From Leptidea sinapis (Eukaryota > Arthropoda > Insecta > Lepidoptera > Pieridae), in NCBI RefSeq assembly GCF_905404315.1, contig NC_066265.1, forward strand, positions 26,126,501-26,190,500: a stretch of 64,000 nucleotides of DNA, in the 5' to 3' direction. The notes beneath the pieces are model-generated. The model saw nothing but the letters and a program-made list of their open reading frames with translations. It searched no databases and had not been told where the DNA came from. Positions within the stretch are counted from its first letter, which is position 1. Each line of letters opens with the position of its first letter. A program made the position numbers and the translations under genes. Shown here piece by piece: positions 43,601 to 46,255 of this stretch.

Positions 43601-43960
43601 GGATGAAAAAATAAATTTGCTATCATGAATAATACTGATAGGTCAATGTCAAACTTATCTGATATTTTTTTATCAGTAACAACAATGTTACAAGGGCAGA
43701 AGAGAAATCATTTGTTTATATAGTCAAAACATTAAAGGTTAAAGTGTGTTAAATAAATATTTGTTGGCCTTAAATATTCAGTTTTATTGTACTGTCATCC
43801 AATCAAATAAATTTTATTCTGTACCCATATCTCAAGATTTGACCAGAGATTAAATTTATCTCATAAAAATTACCTGAGGTTTCTTGACAAGCCAAGAGGC
43901 AAATCTTTCTGAATTTCCAATTTTATTAGATGCTTGTAGTATCAATCTAGCCCGATGCAT
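1550..43960 (-). CDS. OGDH: 2-oxoglutarate dehydrogenase E1 component (gene span; exons listed separately)
   Basis: Thiamine-diphosphate-dependent E1 of the 2-oxoglutarate dehydrogenase complex. It decarboxylates 2-oxoglutarate in the TCA cycle in the mitochondrial matrix and passes the succinyl group to E2. Coding joins (high to low coordinate): 43960-43874, 42401-42270, 38027-37877, 35997-35930, one of 35030-34913 / 33065-32933 / 31460-31358, 29440-29362, 28370-28194, 27040-26892, 25838-25753, 25188-25009, 20976-20796, 20037-19819, 17014-16821, 16117-15864, 9956-9844, 9228-9041, 8012-7919, 6320-6128, 5288-5151, 4518-4354, and candidate 1634-1550. Every junction is GT-AG and every phase joins. 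The total is about 1016 aa with the 118-nt cassette, close to the usual ~1020. Visible hallmarks are an N-terminal targeting region, 'GMPHRGRLNVL', 'GDVKYHLGTY', the ThDP motif 'HGDAAFAGQG', 'NNQIGFTTDPRHSRSS' and 'RVEQ'-type C-terminal 'LEQISPFPYDL'. Family assignment is recalled, not searched. Confidence 0.95.
1638..4353 (-). other. OGDH intron 20 (2.7 kb) with repeats
   Basis: No coding sequence recognised. It holds a Helitron-like repeat (2520-2830), an unrecognised moderately GC-rich patch (1880-2050) that opens small frames on both strands, and a (CTTT)n tract near 3650-3665 at the end of a possible retroelement 3' tail (3470-3670). Confidence 0.5.
2520..2830 (+). mobile_element. Helitron-like non-autonomous repeat
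   Basis: Begins with the dispersed block 'CTCCTCCGAAACGG' and 'ATTCTCATGAAATTTTG' and ends 'GCTGGGTCAGCTAG|T'. The same 3' end, 'GGGTCAGCTAGT', recurs at 25.55 kb and 36.41 kb, and inverted at 51.77 kb. Helitrons end in CTRR and insert between A and T, which CTAG|T fits. The superfamily is inferred from the end motif only. Confidence 0.5.
4354..4518 (-). CDS. OGDH: OGDH exon 20
   Basis: Encodes about residues 934-988, near the C-terminus: 'LEQISPFPYDL', 'YPNAQLVWSQEEHKNMG' and 'SYIEPRFRTLL', the signature end of OGDH E1. Acceptor AG at 4519-4520 and donor CAG|GTATGC at 4352-4353. The exon begins with the third base of an Arg codon and ends with two bases of the next split codon. Confidence 0.95.
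4840..5144 (+). mobile_element. RTE-type non-LTR retrotransposon, C-terminal fragment
   Basis: Translates, with stops and frameshifts, to the arginine-rich tail typical of this family: 'ERAMLGVS', then 'DRYGDLWGRPSSSSGRLPAE'. The same tail is at 19.32-19.48 kb. The 3' end stops a few bases before the OGDH exon 19 donor at 5149-5150, on the opposite strand. Confidence 0.7.
5151..5288 (-). CDS. OGDH: OGDH exon 19
   Basis: Encodes about residues 888-934, 'VLPEEGVAAENSSNVRKLAF' followed by 'CSGRVYYDLLKQRRDRG', the conserved E1 segment before the C-terminus. Acceptor CCAG at 5289-5292 and donor CAG|GTACAT at 5149-5150. The donor is almost touched by an RTE retrotransposon fragment, so the first intron bases are partly transposon-derived. 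Confidence 0.95.
5430..5590 (+). repeat. Dispersed intronic repeat, copy 1
   Basis: Shares 'AATTATTTATTTATCGCG' and flanking blocks such as 'AAAAAGTGT' and 'GTAACGCGAA'/'GTGACGGGAA' with 27235-27375. Both copies are in OGDH introns. Family not recognised. Confidence 0.5.
5718..6062 (+). repeat. Repeat with terminal inversions and tRNA-like module
   Basis: The left end 'ATGAACGATGCGGGACTCGA' and the right end 'GAGTCCCGCATCGTTCAT' are inverted copies. The right part carries a tRNA-like A box (5985-6005, 'GGTGACTCAATTGGAAGAGC') and a B box ('GGTTGAGTCCC'). Related copies lie at 8.51-8.88, 16.30-16.70, 57.00-57.11 and 62.22-62.54 kb. Varied A-box spacing and loss of acceptor-stem pairing argue against a working tRNA. 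Contains the perfect hairpin at 5934-5971. Confidence 0.6.
6128..6320 (-). CDS. OGDH: OGDH exon 18
   Basis: Encodes about residues 824-888: 'RQLHDANWIVANCSSPASMF', 'HILRRQIALPFRKPL' and 'TPKSLLRHPE'. This is the transketolase C-terminal-like region of OGDH. Acceptor GACAG at 6321-6325 and donor AAG|GTGACC at 6126-6127. The first two bases complete a Val codon split with exon 17. Confidence 0.95.
6800..7260 (-). mobile_element. Jockey-like retrotransposon 3' fragment
   Basis: Minus-strand reading gives 'LHKVNNSFK', 'FYNKFPEQIANMSINKLK' and 'SNSYYNIQDFIDQ', the conserved C-terminal tail of a lepidopteran jockey-like family. The frame is broken. It lies back to back with a second, related copy on the plus strand at 7322. 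Confidence 0.65.
7322..7865 (+). mobile_element. Jockey-like retrotransposon C-terminus and 3' UTR
   Basis: An open stretch of about 100 codons reads 'HYYNTRNKGLLVTNSSRLHK', 'FYNKVPATVQALSINKFK' and 'YYSTAEYLNDRTAW', then stop. It is followed by a 3' UTR block, 'TTCTTGCGCCGCTTCTTC' through 'AATAAATGCCTTTT'. The UTR block alone recurs at 26.49-26.61 kb and, inverted, at 61.57-61.72 kb. Truncated at the 5' end. Confidence 0.7.
7919..8012 (-). CDS. OGDH: OGDH exon 17
   Basis: Encodes about residues 793-824: 'GPEHSSARLERFLQMSSDD', then 'PDYMPPESPDYE'. The GPEHSSARLERFLQ block is strongly conserved in OGDH. Acceptor TTTTAG at 8013-8018 and donor GAAG|GTAACT at 7917-7918, phase 1. Confidence 0.95.
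8103..8402 (-). repeat. Dispersed ~300 bp element family B
   Basis: One of at least eight copies of an element with the blocks 'CGAGACGAGCAGGACGTTCA', 'TTCTGAGCGGCACTACA', 'GTAATTTCACTAGCTACGG' and 'TTACTGCTTCACGGCAGAAA'. This copy is inverted and ends in a poly(T)/poly(A) run at 8388-8400. Other copies: 10.33, 15.26, 20.09, 25.22, 37.43, 63.09 and 63.55 kb. No coding capacity; a SINE or other non-autonomous element. Confidence 0.7.
8510..8880 (+). repeat. tRNA-like module repeat, copy 2
   Basis: Same architecture as 5718-6062: an inverted B-box-like end (8525-8545) and a right end with A box 'TTGGCTCAGTTGG' (8782-8794) and B box 'GAGTTCGAGTCCGC'. The interior, including 'GTAGATGAAGCCACAACCTG', is shared with the first copy. 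Confidence 0.6.
9041..9228 (-). CDS. OGDH: OGDH exon 16
   Basis: Encodes about residues 730-792: 'VLGFEVGYSVTNPNALVLWE', 'AQFGDFNNVAQCIIDQF' and 'WVRQSGIVLLQPHGMEGM'. This is a core transketolase-like pyrimidine-binding segment of E1. Acceptor TTCAG at 9229-9233 and donor ATG|GTGAGT at 9039-9040. Confidence 0.97.
9844..9956 (-). CDS. OGDH: OGDH exon 15
   Basis: Encodes about residues 692-730: 'HHVLHHQKVDKATYCPLAHL' through 'SSLSEYG'. Acceptor CCCAG at 9957-9961, donor TATG|GTAAAC at 9842-9843. The 113-nt exon begins with the last base of an Arg codon and ends with the first base of a Gly codon, matching exons 14 and 16. Confidence 0.96.
10330..10600 (+). repeat. Dispersed element family B, plus copy
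   Basis: Carries 'GACGAGACGAACAGGA', 'TTCTGAGCGGCACTACAACT' and 'TACTGCTTCACGACAGAAAT' in the family order. Lies in OGDH intron 14, just 3' of the RTE-like element. Confidence 0.7.
11655..13061 (-). pseudogene. Retrotransposon reverse transcriptase ORF (frameshifted at its 3' end)
   Basis: About 468 codons open. Palm-domain signature 'GVRQGDPISPKLFSAVLEMI' is intact and 'NKAFDSLEHDAIW' supplies the first catalytic Asp. The second catalytic pair, 'FADD', is read in another frame after a slip near 11660, within a G/A-rich run. The product as drawn therefore lacks the catalytic pair. Selfish-element gene with no link to OGDH function. Confidence 0.85.
13058..13735 (-). pseudogene. Retrotransposon endonuclease domain
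   Basis: Exonuclease-endonuclease-phosphatase fold typical of non-LTR elements: 'NVRSISSPERLLEFEKAL', 'IIGLSEVRR' (metal-binding Glu) and 'VIVMGDFNGKIG'. It runs out of frame into the reverse transcriptase at 13058-13061. The frame reads upstream to about 13735 without an obvious own start. Confidence 0.75.
15255..15540 (-). repeat. Dispersed element family B, degenerate copy
   Basis: Retains 'GGGCACCATAGCTCGTCAAA' and 'TTACTGGGGC' but has many substitutions. Lies between the RTE-like element and OGDH exon 14; nothing else recognised between 14.88 and 15.86 kb. Confidence 0.5.
15864..16117 (-). CDS. OGDH: OGDH exon 14
   Basis: Encodes about residues 608-692: 'MSPTGVVEETLVHIGKRF', 'PPPNAAEFEIHKGLLRILK', 'RTVDWALAEAMAFGSLLKEG' and 'VRLSGEDVERGTFSH'. 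This is highly conserved E1 core. Acceptor CATAG at 16118-16122 and donor CAG|GTTAGT at 15862-15863. The open frame extends past the acceptor, but the start at the AG keeps exon 13 in phase. Confidence 0.97.
16300..16710 (+). repeat. Two tandem tRNA-like module repeats
   Basis: A-box-like blocks at 16355-16373 ('GTTGCCTCAGTTGATAAGAG') and 16644-16663 ('GTTGGCTCAGTTGGAAAGAG'); an intact B box 'GGTTCGAGTCCCGC' at 16397-16412. The second copy has lost its B box. The spacer 'TTTGAGCAGGTCAACAAAG' matches the interior of the other copies. Confidence 0.6.
16821..17014 (-). CDS. OGDH: OGDH exon 13
   Basis: Encodes about residues 543-607: 'IREGVVTADEVKDVRDKYEK', 'ETHIKYKDWLDSPWSGFFEG' and 'KDPLK'. 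Acceptor ACAG at 17015-17018 and donor AAG|GTACAC at 16819-16820. Ends on a codon boundary. Confidence 0.96.
17317..17411 (-). repeat. SINE family A, 3' portion
   Basis: Inverted copy with 'TTGACACACAATTACACAAA' and 'TTATCTTGCCCCAAACTAGG', the tail blocks of the full copy at 41.02-41.24 kb. Abuts the 3' end of the jockey-like element. Confidence 0.6.
17412..18905 (-). mobile_element. Jockey-like non-LTR retrotransposon, 5'-truncated
   Basis: Minus-strand reading includes 'LTEKQKGFRKNKSINLAIYH', 'VTTGVPQGSILGPLLFITYI', the catalytic 'FADDS', 'LGLHIDDCLNWKTHIENL' and the tail 'FTQHTTALFGNSIFNMAPQL' with 'YNKLP'. Several stops and frameshifts; endonuclease and ORF1 missing. Truncation begins in the RT near 18905. 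Lies in OGDH intron 12. Confidence 0.85.
18920..19062 (-). repeat. SINE family A, tRNA-headed copy
   Basis: Inverted; the head contains the B box 'GGTTCGAATCCCGG' (complement at 19011-19027), 'GCTAAGCTAGAGGTCC'-type sequence and 'GAGTCATGGATGTTTATATC'. Tail absent. Confidence 0.65.
19322..19480 (+). mobile_element. RTE-type retrotransposon tail fragment
   Basis: Reads 'RPPTRWTDDLVKITGIRWTR' and 'AAQDRSSWKSLGEAFFQQW', the typical C-terminal tail of RTE-clade ORF2, ending at 'CAGCAGTGGACGTCTTCCGG' as at 5.12 kb. Confidence 0.7.
19819..20037 (-). CDS. OGDH: OGDH exon 12
   Basis: Encodes about residues 470-543: 'VARVVNAPIFHVNGDNPEAV', 'MHVCNVAAEWRATFHKDVVI' and 'SYRRNGHNEVDEPMFTQPLM'. The GDDPEAV/GDNPEAV and NGHNEVDEP blocks line the ThDP/substrate site in this family. 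Acceptor TGCAG at 20038-20042, donor CCTG|GTGGGT at 19817-19818. GC-rich compared with the surrounding introns, so antisense frames here look long but are shadows. Confidence 0.97.
20093..20176 (-). repeat. Dispersed element family B, terminal piece
   Basis: Contains 'CTCCTTTGTATCGGATGCCG' and 'TTCTGCCGTGAAGCAGTTAT', the terminal blocks of family B. Begins about 50 bp upstream of the exon 12 acceptor. From here to exon 11, AT-rich intron with nothing else recognised. Confidence 0.6.
20796..20976 (-). CDS. OGDH: OGDH exon 11 (ThDP-binding motif)
   Basis: Encodes about residues 410-470: 'MSILLHGDAAFAGQGVVFET', 'LSDLPAYTTHGTIHIVANNQ' and 'IGFTTDPRHSRSSAYCT'. The GDxAFxGQG ... NNQIG stretch is the thiamine-diphosphate/Mg-binding motif of E1 enzymes. 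Acceptor CCAG at 20977-20980, donor ACAG|GTCAGT at 20794-20795, phase 1. Confidence 0.97.
21465..21640 (+). repeat. Dispersed element family C, degenerate copy
   Basis: Retains 'GGACAAACAGGCGTACGGGT' and 'CACCTAATGATAAATAATCA', corresponding to 'GAGCGTACTAGTCACCTGGT' in the copy at 63.64 kb. Lies in OGDH intron 10. Confidence 0.45.
22525..22695 (+). repeat. Dispersed repeat family D
   Basis: Starts 'ATCTAGATAGACTATGACAG' and carries 'AGCAAAGCACGCACACTAAC' and 'AGTGTCATACAAATCGTGAG'. Other copies: 28490-28670 (inverted), 61483-61575 and 61732-61905. No coding capacity. Confidence 0.6.
23598..24100 (+). pseudogene. FUN14-domain (FUNDC1-like) pseudogene
   Basis: The plus strand reads 'TKQLILGTASGWITGFLTM', then about 25 extra bases including an A10 run shift the frame. 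It resumes 'GKVAAVGLGSGVILLHIASQ', 'KGYIDINWDKINKRVDKITD' and ends 'ASFMAGMAIGLLCGH' plus stop at 24036-24038. This matches the FUN14 domain of FUNDC1, an outer-mitochondrial-membrane mitophagy receptor. The N-terminus is missing. No intron interrupts the homologous part, and AATAAA follows at 24076-24081. Lies in OGDH intron 10, antisense to it. Best read as a decayed retrocopy. No poly(A) tract survives, so descent from a spliced gene copy is inferred. Confidence 0.7.
25009..25188 (-). CDS. OGDH: OGDH exon 10
   Basis: Exactly 60 codons, about residues 350-409: 'GSGDVKYHLGTYIERLNRVT', 'ANPSHLEAVDPVVQGKTRAE' and 'QFYRGDNEGKK'. The His in GDVKYHLG is a substrate-site residue in bacterial homologues. 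Acceptor CGCAG at 25189-25193, donor AAG|GTAATA at 25007-25008. Phase 0 on both sides. Confidence 0.97.
25222..25420 (+). repeat. Dispersed element family B, plus copy
   Basis: Carries 'GGGACGAGACGAGCAGGACG', 'TTCTGAACGGCACTACAATT' and 'CTCAGTAATTTCACTAGCT'. It begins about 30 bp before the exon 10 acceptor in transcript terms. It runs into a Helitron-like end (25420-25562) finishing 'CGGGTCAGCTAGTT'. Confidence 0.65.
25753..25838 (-). CDS. OGDH: OGDH exon 9
   Basis: Encodes about residues 320-349: 'RLNVLANVCRKPLHQLFTQF' and 'AGLEAEDD'. Acceptor TCCAG at 25839-25843, donor GAC|GTAAGT at 25751-25752. Its first two bases complete the Gly of the HRG|RLNVL motif split with exon 8. Confidence 0.96.
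26485..26612 (+). mobile_element. Jockey-like retrotransposon 3' UTR fragment
   Basis: Matches the UTR block of the 7.32-7.87 kb element: 'TTTCTTGCGCCGCTTCTTCT', 'GCGGTAGTAGTATCTAG' and 'ATTTTGAGAAAATAAATGCC'. No coding part left. Confidence 0.65.
26640..26805 (-). repeat. Dispersed element family C, inverted copy
   Basis: Complement of the copy at 63.64-63.80 kb: 'GCGTACACCTTCCTTAAAGG', 'CGGCAACGCTCCTGTGATTC' and 'GGGCGGCGGTGATCACTTAA', ending in an A-run at 26792-26801. Confidence 0.65.
26892..27040 (-). CDS. OGDH: OGDH exon 8
   Basis: Encodes about residues 271-320 in a frame not obvious as a long ORF: 'FENFLAKKWSSEKRFGLEGC', 'EILIPAMKQVIDVSTKLGVE' and 'SIIMGMPHRG'. The His of GMPHRG corresponds to the active-site His of bacterial SucA. 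Acceptor AACAG at 27041-27045, donor AGAG|GTACGT at 26890-26891. Confidence 0.95.
27235..27380 (+). repeat. Dispersed intronic repeat, copy 2
   Basis: Second copy of the 5430-5590 repeat, sharing 'AATTATTTATTTATCGCG', 'AAAAAGTGT' and 'GTAAGATTTTC'-type blocks. Confidence 0.5.
27889..28178. mobile_element. Short TIR transposon (MITE) next to OGDH exon 7 donor
   Basis: Ends are inverted copies 'CGGCCGTTCCCAATAT' and, from the right, 'CGGCCGTTCCCGATAT', with further imperfect pairing inward. Flanked by TTA on both sides (27886-27888, 28179-28181). A 3-bp TTA/TWA duplication suggests the PIF/Harbinger group. Length 290 bp, no coding. Its right border is about 10 bp from the exon 7 splice donor. 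Confidence 0.75.
28194..28370 (-). CDS. OGDH: OGDH exon 7
   Basis: Encodes about residues 212-271: 'EILNRLEQAYCNNIGIEFMF', 'INSLEQCNWIRQRMEPPNVT' and 'RLILARLTRSAG'. Acceptor TGCAG at 28371-28375, donor GG|GTAAAT at 28192-28193. Phases (2 in, 2 out) match exons 6 and 8. Confidence 0.95.
28490..28675 (-). repeat. Dispersed repeat family D, inverted copy
   Basis: Complement of the 22.53 kb copy, with 'AGGCCAGGTTTATTACTTTA', 'CACTAGCGATTTGTATGTCA' and 'GACAGTCTATCTAAACGTAT'. From here to exon 6, no other feature recognised. Confidence 0.6.
29362..29440 (-). CDS. OGDH: OGDH exon 6
   Basis: Constitutive exon, about residues 186-212: 'DEADMDRVFKLPSTTFIGEK', 'EKALPLR'. The Asp codon is shared with the first base supplied by whichever exon 5 cassette is used. 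The acidic DEADMD corresponds to 'ESDLD' in vertebrate OGDH, which I recall as implicated in calcium sensing. Acceptor TTTTAG at 29441-29446, donor AG|GTAAAT at 29360-29361. Confidence 0.95.
30790..30940 (-). pseudogene. Decayed copy of OGDH cassette exon 5c
   Basis: Aligns by eye to 31290-31460 in the same order: 'AACTACTAC', 'ACGGCCAG', 'TACCAAACCTG.AGCT', 'CACTTCCCGTG' and 'GATAT..G.TTGCTA'. The donor end is recognisable ('GGTTTGGTATGG' on the minus strand). The coding frame has stops and indels, and the conserved RGHH/LDPL part is gone. Interpreted as a duplicated cassette that lost function; identity is only roughly two-thirds. Confidence 0.55.
31358..31460 (-). CDS. OGDH: OGDH alternative exon 5c
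   Basis: Encodes 34 residues: 'IRGHHIAKLDPLDIANLNIA', then 'DKNPREVIHNSYRF'. Acceptor ACAG at 31461-31464 after a T-rich tract, donor TTTG|GTAAGG at 31356-31357. Phase 0 in, 1 out, exactly as 5a and 5b, so any one cassette joins exon 4 ('AIIRSYQ') to exon 6 ('DEADMD'). This is the variant closest to the vertebrate RGHH form. The LDPLD and IADKN stretches add acidic residues absent from 5a. Confidence 0.92.
32933..33065 (-). CDS. OGDH: OGDH alternative exon 5b
   Basis: Encodes 44 residues: 'SRGHLVAHLDPLGISTGDPI', 'SSGDWHGGLRAFANEAVIRQ', 'HVRF'. Acceptor ATAG at 33066-33069, donor TTCG|GTATGA at 32931-32932. No ORF longer than the exon marks it; it was found by homology to cassettes 5a and 5c. 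It is the longest of the three and the Gly/Asp-rich middle (GDPISSGDWHGG) is unique. GC content is well above the flanking intron. Confidence 0.9.
34913..35030 (-). CDS. OGDH: OGDH alternative exon 5a
   Basis: Encodes 39 residues: 'ARGHLAADVDPLGITTANLP', 'QLGMRAPSSELIMRKYFNF'. Acceptor GACAG at 35031-35035, donor TTTG|GTACGC at 34911-34912. Phase 0 in, 1 out. First cassette in transcript order. Lengths 118, 133 and 103 nt are all 1 modulo 3, so skipping all of them or including two would shift the frame. Confidence 0.92.
35930..35997 (-). CDS. OGDH: OGDH exon 4
   Basis: Encodes about residues 124-146: 'SPINEKIIDDHLAVQAIIRS' then 'YQ'. Acceptor CACAG at 35998-36002, donor CAG|GTGAAC at 35928-35929, ending on a codon boundary so that any phase-0 cassette can follow. 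Confidence 0.95.
36070..36421 (+). mobile_element. Helitron-like non-autonomous repeat
   Basis: Starts near 'TATATTAAGTGTCACG' with 'TTTGTCCGCGATGGACTCCT' and ends 'AACATCTGTCGGGTCAGCTA' + 'GT', the same 3' end as at 2.82 and 25.56 kb. Located in OGDH intron 3, about 70 bp from the exon 4 acceptor. Confidence 0.5.
37433..37690 (+). repeat. Dispersed element family B, plus copy
   Basis: Carries 'TTCTTGAAAAACCCAAAAGT', 'TTCTGAGCGGCCGGCACTTC' and 'ACACATTACTGCTTGGCATA'. Inserted beside one of two similar short blocks (37096-37165 and 37372-37430, both with 'CTTACGTAACT.GTCGCATT'). Confidence 0.6.
37877..38027 (-). CDS. OGDH: OGDH exon 3
   Basis: Encodes about residues 74-124: 'SWDAFFRNATNGAQPGVAYT', 'SPPNLAPYSKNEVPLTSLVP'. 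The SWDAFFRN block follows the E1 N-terminal helix conserved in OGDH. Acceptor TTTTAG at 38028-38033, donor TCTG|GTAAGT at 37875-37876. Found by homology; the longer overlapping frames here are shadows. Confidence 0.94.
38040..38180 (+). repeat. Repeat fragment with perfect 22-bp hairpin
   Basis: Contains 'GACTCCGCCGCGTCTGTCCG', 'GCACCGACTTTCATGCTG' and 'TCGGGGAAGGTTTAAGTATA' blocks typical of a dispersed lepidopteran repeat. Positions 38114-38135 and 38141-38162 are perfect inverted copies around a 5-nt loop (TTTTC). Confidence 0.7.
38841..39314. mobile_element. Foldback MITE
   Basis: Begins 'CGTTTAAAAAAACCGACTTC' and ends with its exact complement. The long arms (about 118 and 137 bp) pair almost throughout, including 'AAGTATCAAATAACTAAAAA' and 'TCTTATGCAAACCTTTACCT'. 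The right arm has a short tandem expansion of 'TTTTAGGTG'. The unpaired centre is 38965-39175. Related end pieces ('TAACCGACTTCAAAAA') occur at 19.21, 38.52 and 47.13 kb. Confidence 0.75.
40082..40240 (-). repeat. SINE family A, inverted copy
   Basis: Head with a mutated B box (complement 'GATTCGAACCTGGGACCTCT'), 'CCATGACTCGGAAACAAACA' and tail 'TTATCTTGCCCCAAACTAGG'. The middle is deleted relative to 41.02 kb. Confidence 0.65.
40840..40915 (+). repeat. tRNA-like SINE head fragment
   Basis: Has the B-box-like 'GGTTCGAATCCAGATGTCC' preceded by 'GGGTGATCCGAAAAGCAG'. A different head from families A and the TIR-flanked tRNA-like modules. No foldable tRNA recognised. Confidence 0.4.
41018..41236 (-). 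repeat. SINE family A, near full-length copy
   Basis: Inverted. From head to tail: 'GAGGTTCCGGTTTCGAATCC', 'GGTAGGTGCAAGCATTTATA', 'CGTTGTCTTGCAACCCATAA' and 'AAGATAATTTGTGTAAAAAG'. The tRNA-like head has a B box only slightly changed. With 62.78-63.00 kb it defines the family. Confidence 0.75.
42270..42401 (-). CDS. OGDH: OGDH exon 2
   Basis: Exactly 44 codons, about residues 30-73: 'AAVVPALNRLKSSTAAEPFL', 'NGSSSAYVETMYNAWLNDPN', 'SVHA'. The FLNG..AYVE.MY.AW..DP.SVH signature is the E1 N-terminal domain. Acceptor TGTAG at 42402-42406, donor GCT|GTAAGT at 42268-42269. Confidence 0.95.
42530..42730 (+). repeat. Dispersed lepidopteran-type repeat
   Basis: Contains 'CTACTGAACTGATTTTGATG', 'AAGACATAGGCTACATTTTA' blocks that I associate with dispersed lepidopteran repeats. 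Only one copy is evident in the window. The rest of OGDH intron 1 (42.73-43.87 kb) shows nothing recognisable. Confidence 0.4.
43874..43960 (-). CDS. OGDH: OGDH exon 1, start codon and targeting peptide
   Basis: ATG at 43960-43958, then 'MHRARLILQASNKIGNSERF' and 'ASWLVKKPQ' to the donor CAG|GTAATT at 43872-43873. Arg-rich, acid-poor and amphipathic at the start, as expected for a mitochondrial presequence. The 5' UTR continues to a possible acceptor (TTTATAG at 44001-44007). An upstream non-coding exon ending near 44478 (CAG|GTATAT) is possible but unproven. Confidence 0.9.
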
Positions 43961-44935
43961 TTTGAAGTTTTTGTATGTTTCTGTTTATGCCCAATAATAC
44001 CTATAAATACATAAATTGTTAGGTAAGCAATTGTTGAAACAAATTCAGCTTAGAATATTAATAGAAAATGGGTCAAAGTCAATAAGAGTGTCATAACAGC
44101 TACCATGGTCACAAGAACATTGTTAGTTATTAAATTTGCTTGTCGAAAAAAAAATGGACTTTTATGATAAATAAAAGATTATTTATTTTGCAAATACATT
44201 TACTAATTTGCATTTCTATTGAATGGTAATGATTGTAATAATTAAGCTTTATATGTTTTGTTTTTTTTAAGTAACAGAAAAATACTGTAGATAGAAGTAG
44301 CAAATAATTAATAATTTTAATAAAGAGTATATTAATAAAACAAAACCGTGGATACAGTAAGCATATTAAAAGAAATAATCATGTGATGACGCCTACATCT
44401 GTCATAGTAGCAATACGGAATTCCCCAGTACATGAAAATAAAACTAATTAAAAATATATTAATTTAGCGGAATATACCTGTAATATCCCTCAAATTGATG
44501 ATCCTATAAATTTACAACTTAAATCCCGTGACTCAAGGTTACATAACACGTTCCTTTCTATTAGATTTAAGGCCAATTTGAAATTTTAGCACTTGCACAT
44601 AAAAAAAATTCGCAATTTTTAATTAGTAAGATGCTAGAGTTTAAATGATCGGTACATAAAACACTTCACCAATTTTGGCTTTATTATTTTCGCTGCAACT
44701 AGACTAAATTTGTAATAATTTTAAACATTTTTCTATAAATTCGATTGGACATGAGCTTTCTAGTTCTGATTTTCTGACTTTCTCAGCCAATTTCAAATAA
44801 AGTGACAATTGACAGTGGCATTTGATTTGGATTTCTTTTTTCATTCCTAACCCAAATAGTTTGGCTCGCAAGTTCGAAGTATTTGCCAACTTCAAGTTTT
44901 CTTGAGTTCTTTATGTTAGGAGGTACTCACAATGG

Positions 44936-46255
44936 AGGTACTCACCGGTGCTAACGCGTTTATTCCGGAACTCTTATTCAAAAGGCGTAGTCCCTGATTC
45001 ATGGAAGTCAGCCCTTGTCCATCTGATCCCAAAAAAAGGAGACAGTTCGGATCCAGCAAACTACAGGCCTATTGCGATTACCTCCCTACTCTCCAAAATC
45101 ATGGAGAGCATAATTAACCGCCAGCTCTTGGTATACCTTGAGGGTCACCAGTTGATCAACGACCGGCAGTACGGCTTTCGCAATGGTCGGTCGACTGGCG
45201 ATCTTCTGGTATACCTAACACATAGATGGGCGGCGGCTATTGAAAGCAAGGGGGAAGGCCTGGCAGTTGGTCTGGATATAGCGAAGGCCTTTGATCGTGT
45301 ATGGCACAAGGCGCTCCTCGCAAAACTTCCATCATTTGGGCTTCCCGAGAGCTTATGCAAGTGGACCTCCAGCTTCCTCACTGGGCGCAGCATACAGGTC
45401 GTTATCGACGGTTATTGCTCGAATCCCAAGCCCATGAACGCTGGAGTTCCCCAAGGCTGTGTGCTATCTCCCACGCTGTTTCTTCTGCATATCAATGATA
45501 TGTTGGACACCGCCAACATGCATTGCTATGCAGACGACAGCACTGCTGATGCCGTATACACGGGCCATGCAGGTCTCTCTCGGGAAAACGTCGACCAGTA
45601 CCGGGAGAAACTTGTGTCTTCTATCGAGTCCTCTCTCGAGAAGGTCGCGGAATGGGGTAAGTTGAACCTTGTCCAATTTAACCCCCAGAAGACTCAAGTT
45701 TGCGCGTTTACCACAAAAAAACCCCATTTGCCGTATCACCGCTCTTCGAGAACAATTCCCTTAAAGCCTCGCCTAGTATCGGAATACTGGGTCTCGAAAT
45801 CTCGAGCAATTGCCAATTCCGTGGCCATCTGGAGGGCAAAGCCAAACTGGCTTCAAAGAAACTGGGCGTCATAAATAGAGCACGGCAATACTTCAAGCCG
45901 GCCCACATTCTAGCGCTCTACAAAGCGCAGGTCCGGCCTCACATGGAGTATTGCTGTCATCTCTGGTCTGGCGCACCCCAGTATCAGCTCGATACATTTG
46001 ACCGCGTGCAACGCAGAGCAGCTCGAATTGTCGGGAACCCAGTACTCTGTGAACGGCTGGATCATTTGGCGTTGCGTAGAGACGTCGCTTCATTGTGTGT
46101 TTTCTACCGCATCTATCACGGGGAGTGTTCCGAAGAGCTGTTCAACCTGATTCCTGCCGCCGAATTCCACCTTCGCACGACACGCCACAAGTTAGGATTT
46201 CATCCCCACTATCTGGATGTGTGGCGGTCCTCCACAGTGCAAAAAAAAAAAAAAT
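44936..46255 (+). mobile_element. Jockey-like retrotransposon, 5'-truncated, poly(A)-tailed
   Basis: The RT frame (44948-45874) has 'LIPKKGDSSDPANYRPIAIT', 'GLDIAKAFDRVWHKALL', 'GVPQGCVLSPTLF' and catalytic 'YADDS'. The C-terminal part (from 45700) has 'VINRARQYFKPAHILALYKA', 'HMEYCCHLWSGAPQYQLDTF' and 'QRRAARIVG'. A slip in an A-rich run near 45715 splits them. Ends in an A13 run (46241-46253). The 12-bp block 'GGAGGTACTCAC' is doubled at the left border. About 1 kb upstream of the OGDH start codon. Confidence 0.85.

Noticed and set aside
44704..44895. 63-codon minus-strand frame upstream of OGDH exon 1
   Set aside because: Not recognised and without splice or codon evidence; mentioned only as a possible upstream ORF.
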